Part shown: in pieces, positions 5,201 through 7,927 of the stretch
Position numbering within the stretch: position 1 is the stretch's first letter
Layout: each line of letters opens with the position of its first letter
Assembly: GCA_031255075.1 (NCBI GenBank)
Contig: JAIRTF010000327.1
Span: forward strand, 1-7,927
Reading direction: 5' to 3'
Length of the DNA stretch: 7,927 nucleotides
Origin: Bifidobacteriaceae bacterium
GTDB lineage: Bacteria > Actinomycetota > Actinomycetes > Actinomycetales > WQXJ01
The notes under the pieces: generated by a model
What the model saw: only the letters and a program-made list of their open reading frames with translations
Told to the model about the DNA's origin: nothing
Databases searched by the model: none
Program-made: the position numbers and the translations under genes

Positions 5201-7927
5201 GGACGCCGGCGACCGCCTGGCATGAGCAACAGCGAGATAAGTGGCATTGGCCGACCAGTGTTGATCTATGTGGGCTTGAAGAATGACGCCGGCGAATCTG
5301 TCCAAGACCTCTGCAGCGCGCTGAGCTGGGCGCCGGATCCAGATGATCCGCTGGGAGGCGCAGGGTTGTTTGATCAGAACGGTGGCATGTTCGAGACCGA
5401 AAACCGTGTCGGTTGCACTGCCTCGATCCATTCCACTGAGCCTGGGGAACGCCGAATCACAGTCACCTATCGCGGCCGAGCCGTTGAATTCGACCTGGCG
5501 ACGGAAGCTGACCCGGCCGCAACCGTGTTGACCTTGAACTACCGGGCGCCAGGAATGGTGGGCAACACCTCGACGATGGTTGTCACTCCATCCTTGACGG
5601 TCAACGAACCGGATGATCCAGATGATCCGCTGAACCAGCCCGATGACCTGGCTGCGCCAATCCTGGCAGGACAGAACTATCAGGTGGTGGTGACAGGTTG
5701 GGACCACGAGCGCCGCCGCCGTGCCGGTGCTAGCGACTACGAAGATCTGGTTTTCTCGCTGTTCGGCAAGGACGGCGGGCATTGCTCCGCCTTCTTCGTT
5801 GATCCCGATGGACCCGAAGACGCCCCGGGCGGGAGCGCGGTCTACGGGGCCAAGCTTGATGAGAACGGCCGGGCGGTGCTGGATGTCCGCGCCCTCGAAT
5901 CCACCACCTGCTATCTCAGCGTGTATGGCGGCGCCGGGGCCACGCCGAGGGAGTTGGCCGGCTCGCCGCAGGTGTTGCGTTGGCTCGCATCAGACATTGA
6001 TGTTTCTCACCCGGGGACTTGGTACAACGTTTCGCCTGAAGGCGTGGTTTTTGGTGGCTTTGACCACGGCACCGTCACCATTCAAGCCAAGGATTCGGAC
6101 GGCAATCCTGTGGACGATGCCGCCGAAGAGTTGACTGCGATGGCGGACCAAGACGCTGGTATCAGCGTCACCTCGTTCCGTCATGTTGGCGGTGGTCTCT
6201 ATGAGGCCGAGTTCAGCGGCAGGCATGTAGGGTCCTATTACGTTGCCGCCTATGGCGTTAACACCATCAACTTGAAGGAAGACGGCAACCCGTTTGCCAA
6301 TATCGTTGCGCCGTCTGCTCCGCCTGGCGGGGTTGATGTTGCCCAGTCCTGGCTGATCCAACCTGAGGGTAGGGCCGCTGCCAACGGGGTTTCCGAACTG
6401 GTGGTCGGAGCAAAGATCAATGACACCAACGGCGATCCGGTTGAAGACGTTGAAGTGTTGTTCGAAATCCCGGAACAGGTGTGTGCGGCAGTTGGTCCCT
6501 GTCAGACTGGGCCAATCTTGCTCAGCGCCCCGACTGATGACCAGGGTGTGGCCCGGCTGAGCCTGGTGTCACCATATTTGGAGACCAGACCTGCGGAAGG
6601 GATCAGGGTTAGGGCGAGGGTTGACGGCGACCCCCTGAGCCGAGTCAAGGAAGGTGAAGAACCCTCTCCTGATCTGGTGGACCAGCCCGGGTTCGCTCTG
6701 CTGGGCTTTGACGCGCGGCGGGTCGCTTCGGGCGCCGCTTTGAGCCGTTTGGAGTGGTCTGGTGAGCCGGGCCCAGTTGGTGTGCCTCAAACGGTGACCG
6801 CGTGGGTAACCGATCAGGACGGCATCCCGTTCGATGCCGCGCGCTTGCACGTCAGTGAACTGGATCCAGCGTTGAGGATTGTTGGCGACCTGCTGCCTGA
6901 TGAGGCTGCGGCCATCTCGCTGCCTTCCACCGGTACCGGGGGAATCAACGTGGTCTCCGACACGGCTGGCCGTTATGAGCTGTATTGGTCACTGGCGACG
7001 GTTGAGGTCTCCTACCGGGAGTTGTCCCACTCGATCATGGGGTTCATAGGCGAGGGCATGCCAGCAGTGCTGGAATTCGAGGCGACGGCACCACCGCGAG
7101 GCGTGCCGGTTGCATCCGAGTCTTGGCTTGTCCAGCACACGGGCACGGCAGCCGCCAATGGTGTCTCTGAGTTGGTGGTTGAGGCGCGCGTCAATGACGC
7201 TTACGGCGAGCCGGTTGAGGGCGCTGATGTGTGGTTCCGATTGCCGACCTACGTCTGCCCTGTACGTGCCAGCGATTGTGACAGCCAGGCCAGTGATCGC
7301 CGTGCGGTCACGGATGCGGATGGCCGCGCCACGTTACGGGTAGTAAATGAGTATCTTGCGGCCACCCCGGCCGACGGTTTGCAGGTGGCGGGACGCCTGG
7401 GCACTCCAATTGGTGAGCAGCTGTTCAACGTCAGAACCCCTGAGGATCCTGAAACGAACATAGTTGGCCAGGCTGGCGCGGTGTTGCTTCGGTTCGAGGC
7501 GCGGGAGGTTGCCAGCGGCCCAGACCGGAGCCGTTTCGAGTGGTTGCCGCAGGCGACCGATGTGGGCGTACCCCAGGCGGTGACAGTTTGGGTGGTTGAC
7601 CAAGACGGCGTACCGTTCCAGGGCGCGCAGGTCGCAGTTGGGCTGCCAGGCCCGTCTTTGAGCGTGGTGGGCGATCTCCTGCCCGATGCCGCGCATCTGG
7701 TGACCTTGGTGGACGGCTATGGCACGGTCAACGTTGATTCCTCTTCAGCGGGCGTTTTCTCGCTGGGTTGGGGAGCAGTTTCCGCGACAGTTGCTCACAG
7801 CGGTCAGTCCCACGTTGTCAACGGGGTGATTACCGAGGGCGCCCCAGTGGAGTTGGAATTCCGGGTGCCGGTGGTGGAGCGGGAGTTGGATTTGGGTCAG
7901 TCGACGTTTGAGTTGGTGGCTCCTGGT
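2267..7927 (+). CDS. Giant secreted Ig-like repeat protein (surface adhesin/stalk), 3'-truncated by window
   Basis: One frame runs without a stop from ATG 2267 to the window's last base: 1,887 codons, C-terminus not seen. Residues 1-26 form a basic n-region (Lys3 and Arg4, 11, 18, 21, 25). A hydrophobic core follows (about 28-46), and an Ala-rich cleavage zone near 48-56 indicates Sec export. The rest is acidic and beta-rich, with no enzyme motif. Module order is B0 (87-182), A-B-C three times (189-1359), D-E twice (1360-1877), then the start of another D. C modules end in a GGGRYLASFTG...AGEFPLEV pattern like invasin-D3/filamin-type Ig repeats. D modules match the Big_1 (invasin/intimin) pattern, with ANGVSELVV, then ND..G.PVE. 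All 16 Cys are paired within modules. The likely role is a cell-surface adhesin or spacer; a sortase or other anchor would lie downstream and is unproven. The gene is divergent from the importer operon and has its own ribosome binding site. Confidence 0.9.
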   Translation, partial: MSKRPPSTAVRSINLWSRLNRSWVRPTAMLAAGAAALAGMVLAQGLTAAQQAAAAGPPPSAEHTTASVTPTPDREAPKVAANGISGYRVDVTAMGLPEGGGAPQPSSDRQLRLTLKPLEGQPSDGAFFPALGNSYEADLPTGAAGELSVEVAANQAGAYLLEVSDGQAALTPVWAQELYFAVQASPEHSFFYSEAWNGINAPIANWGNPEAAYQDYHSVEVFLADNTGQPLEGGDPPLSIAAAPGDPFDGAGLVFANGGSFQCKLHPWSGACDPGWFEIQVYASRAGQRQVEITYGEPGSEGSFNLHNRLDPGSTALTLDFAPDWRLDWSTLVVSPSDPVDDPNDPASDPSGVPLPVPVGTAYQITYTAWDEGRTTRTIWGHSRWQALAMELTGDECHAAFPAGGTATAHNVGTDGQFRDQVVSNQPGVCELVVEGQEPRTLVWVDPEVGTDVSRSWFSVSPDAVVAGGVDQGSVEVQLTSADGVPITQAAALLEARPPAGSGISVAQFVHDGGGRYLASFTGVEAGEFPLEVSFNGTPIGIQPGVGNSVATFVEAGSPPSPAKSRVTVTRFAGQKANHDAPASTVREWGRQSITATLKDADGNAVAYGAGSLVAAAAPGDLLGGIGLYFGNGGLFACQEAPVDGACASGVYVLPVYSSKAGERQLTVTYLPGGPDQVLLVNGDQPSSRVLRTVFTVPPASPAYSTLVVSPSLPADDPDDPLGRSNGRPQPLEVSAGERYVATVTLWDEGRNNRVPNEQVELGMYHSDDGTFPFCLAQIDGTDDWGGSLLVTTSASGRAQVEILSEYATRCGLHARLDNALASELQGAPKNLEWVHGEPFLDGGPNDSGFYVEQDNVPAEGATAGRVAVQLVDAYSYAEGISGRADQLALVAPAGSGIEVRGISESEGAGYYRIHFTGTVPGDHPLQVTYMGQPLTARTEGWPDPAAAVAHMVPGDEPNVSAANSRMRLYREGDEGQAGRRRPPGMSNSEISGIGRPVLIYVGLKNDAGESVQDLCSALSWAPDPDDPLGGAGLFDQNGGMFETENRVGCTASIHSTEPGERRITVTYRGRAVEFDLATEADPAATVLTLNYRAPGMVGNTSTMVVTPSLTVNEPDDPDDPLNQPDDLAAPILAGQNYQVVVTGWDHERRRRAGASDYEDLVFSLFGKDGGHCSAFFVDPDGPEDAPGGSAVYGAKLDENGRAVLDVRALESTTCYLSVYGGAGATPRELAGSPQVLRWLASDIDVSHPGTWYNVSPEGVVFGGFDHGTVTIQAKDSDGNPVDDAAEELTAMADQDAGISVTSFRHVGGGLYEAEFSGRHVGSYYVAAYGVNTINLKEDGNPFANIVAPSAPPGGVDVAQSWLIQPEGRAAANGVSELVVGAKINDTNGDPVEDVEVLFEIPEQVCAAVGPCQTGPILLSAPTDDQGVARLSLVSPYLETRPAEGIRVRARVDGDPLSRVKEGEEPSPDLVDQPGFALLGFDARRVASGAALSRLEWSGEPGPVGVPQTVTAWVTDQDGIPFDAARLHVSELDPALRIVGDLLPDEAAAISLPSTGTGGINVVSDTAGRYELYWSLATVEVSYRELSHSIMGFIGEGMPAVLEFEATAPPRGVPVASESWLVQHTGTAAANGVSELVVEARVNDAYGEPVEGADVWFRLPTYVCPVRASDCDSQASDRRAVTDADGRATLRVVNEYLAATPADGLQVAGRLGTPIGEQLFNVRTPEDPETNIVGQAGAVLLRFEAREVASGPDRSRFEWLPQATDVGVPQAVTVWVVDQDGVPFQGAQVAVGLPGPSLSVVGDLLPDAAHLVTLVDGYGTVNVDSSSAGVFSLGWGAVSATVAHSGQSHVVNGVITEGAPVELEFRVPVVERELDLGQSTFELVAPG
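2525..2812 (+). repeat. N-terminal Cys-less B-type module (B0)
   Basis: Residues 87-182 (GYRVDVTAMG to ELYFAVQ) align by pattern with the B modules. They show an opening strand like AYQITYTAWD, a central F-F/A-A-F-P stretch, a G-x-(L/A) strand and a final hydrophobic strand ending near a Tyr/Trp. Neither conserved Cys of B1-B3 is present: the region of the first reads SDGAFFP and that of the second AYLLEV. No C module follows; the chain passes directly into A1. The alignment is by eye and is weaker than for the other repeats. Confidence 0.45.
2831..3958 (+). repeat. A-B-C supermodule, copy 1 (residues 189-564)
   Basis: A1 runs from SFFYSEAW through AAAPGDPFDGAGLVFANGG, with Cys263 and Cys272, to RQVEITYGEPG. 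B1 opens after STLVVSPSDP and an Asp-Pro-rich linker at YQITYTAWDEG. Its Cys397 and Cys430 are 33 residues apart, and it closes at LVWVDPEVG. C1 (456-541) begins SWFSVSPDAVVAGG and ends LEVSFNGTPIG with no cysteine. Each module is about 80-110 aa with alternating strands, as expected of Ig-like folds. Confidence 0.7.
3959..5158 (+). repeat. A-B-C supermodule, copy 2 (residues 565-964)
   Basis: A2 repeats A1's landmarks: ITATLKDADGNAV, AAAPGDLLGGIGLYFGNGG, Cys638 and Cys647 (the same 9-residue spacing as A1) and RQLTVTYLPGG. B2 follows STLVVSPSLPADDPDDP and opens YVATVTLWDEGRNNR, with Cys775 and Cys811, closing at LEWVHGE. C2 (848-937) begins SGFYVEQDNVPAEG, shares APAGSGIEV with C1 and ends LQVTYMGQPL. 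No cysteine in C2. Confidence 0.7.
5159..6343 (+). repeat. A-B-C supermodule, copy 3 (residues 965-1359)
   Basis: A3 keeps DPDDPLGGAGLFDQNGGMF and RRITVTYRGR but has its cysteines at 1016 and 1050. The second aligns with the later A1/A2 cysteine, while the first has moved to an earlier strand. B3 follows STMVVTPSLTVNEPDDPDDP and opens YQVVVTGWDHERRRR, with Cys1173 and Cys1215, closing at VLRWLASD. C3 (1251-1336) begins TWYNVSPEGVVFGG and contains DSDGNPVDD, DAGISV and GGGLYEAEFSG; it has no cysteine. Confidence 0.7.
6344..7117 (+). repeat. D-E invasin-like unit, copy 1 (residues 1360-1617)
   Basis: D1 opens QSWLIQPEGRAAANGVSELV, then NDTNGDPVEDVEVLFEIP, matching the Big_1 consensus of invasin and intimin domains. 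Cys1406 and Cys1412 sit in a loop 6 residues apart, followed by DDQGVARLSL. E1 starts near residue 1486 (VASGAALSRLEW) and carries VPQTVTAWVTDQDGIPF, IVGDLLPDEA and a closing VLEFEA strand, without cysteine. Confidence 0.75.
7118..7897 (+). repeat. D-E invasin-like unit, copy 2 (residues 1618-1877)
   Basis: D2 repeats D1 closely: ESWLVQHTGTAAANGVSELV, NDAYGEPVEGADVWFRLP, Cys1664 and Cys1671, and DADGRATLRV. E2 starts near residue 1748 (VASGPDRSRFEW) with VPQAVTVWVVDQDGVPF, VVGDLLPDAA and a closing VELEFR strand. The protein similarity is high, but codons differ at many synonymous sites, so the duplication is not recent. Confidence 0.75.
7898..7927 (+). repeat. Start of a third D module at the window edge
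   Basis: LDLGQSTFELVAPG lines up with VDVAQSWLIQPEG of D1 and VASESWLVQHTG of D2, about 260 residues after D2 began. Only ten codons of the module are visible, so the call rests on position and this short match. Confidence 0.45.

Noticed and set aside
4400..5782. 460-codon open frame on the minus strand
   Set aside because: It lies wholly opposite the giant Ig-like gene and has no domain I recognise. Its length is explained by GC-biased codons on the other strand.
6569..7696. Two minus-strand frames (6569-6850 and 7334-7696) whose translations resemble each other
   Set aside because: The likeness mirrors the duplicated D-E repeats on the plus strand. Both are antisense to clear Ig-like modules.
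1..7927. CRISPR array, tRNA, rRNA or insertion sequence
   Set aside because: No regularly spaced direct repeats, clover-leaf sequence, ribosomal core or transposase-like frame was seen. The only repeats are diverged protein-coding ones.

Overview
The window looks like part of the chromosome of a high-GC Gram-positive bacterium (Actinomycetota). The supporting signs are GC-rich coding sequence with strong third-position GC bias, a lipoprotein-type solute-binding protein, and a giant exported Ig-like repeat protein of the kind common on actinobacterial surfaces. No marker gene is present, so genus and family cannot be named.

Left part (1-1930, minus strand): a compact ABC importer operon of the NitT/TauT (nitrate/sulfonate/taurine-like) class. 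It is transcribed right to left as solute-binding lipoprotein, then permease, then ATPase. The ATPase is cut by the left edge after 53 codons. The genes overlap or nearly abut, with an ATGA stop/start overlap between permease and ATPase, so they are probably co-translated. The family features are clear but the substrate is not.

Middle (1931-2266): a 336-bp divergent intergenic region. It holds a plausible promoter for the transporter operon, a perfect 9-bp inverted repeat, a wider pair of inverted TGGATTGC sequences around it, and a separate 7-bp hairpin or operator nearer the right-hand gene. These make it a likely control region for both directions.

Right part (2267-7927, plus strand): one uninterrupted reading frame of 1,887 codons that is still open at the window's end. 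It has a good ribosome binding site and a long-n-region signal peptide, then only beta-rich Ig-like modules. My reading of the translation finds an ordered architecture: one Cys-less module of type B (B0), then a three-module unit A-B-C repeated three times (376-400 aa each), then a two-module invasin-like unit D-E repeated twice (258 and 260 aa), with a third D beginning at the edge. All 16 cysteines fall as one pair per A, B and D module. There are none in C or E, which suggests one disulfide per Cys-bearing module. The protein is most simply a surface adhesin or stalk; its anchor and tip lie outside the window. Many shorter open frames opposite or out of frame with this gene are shadows.
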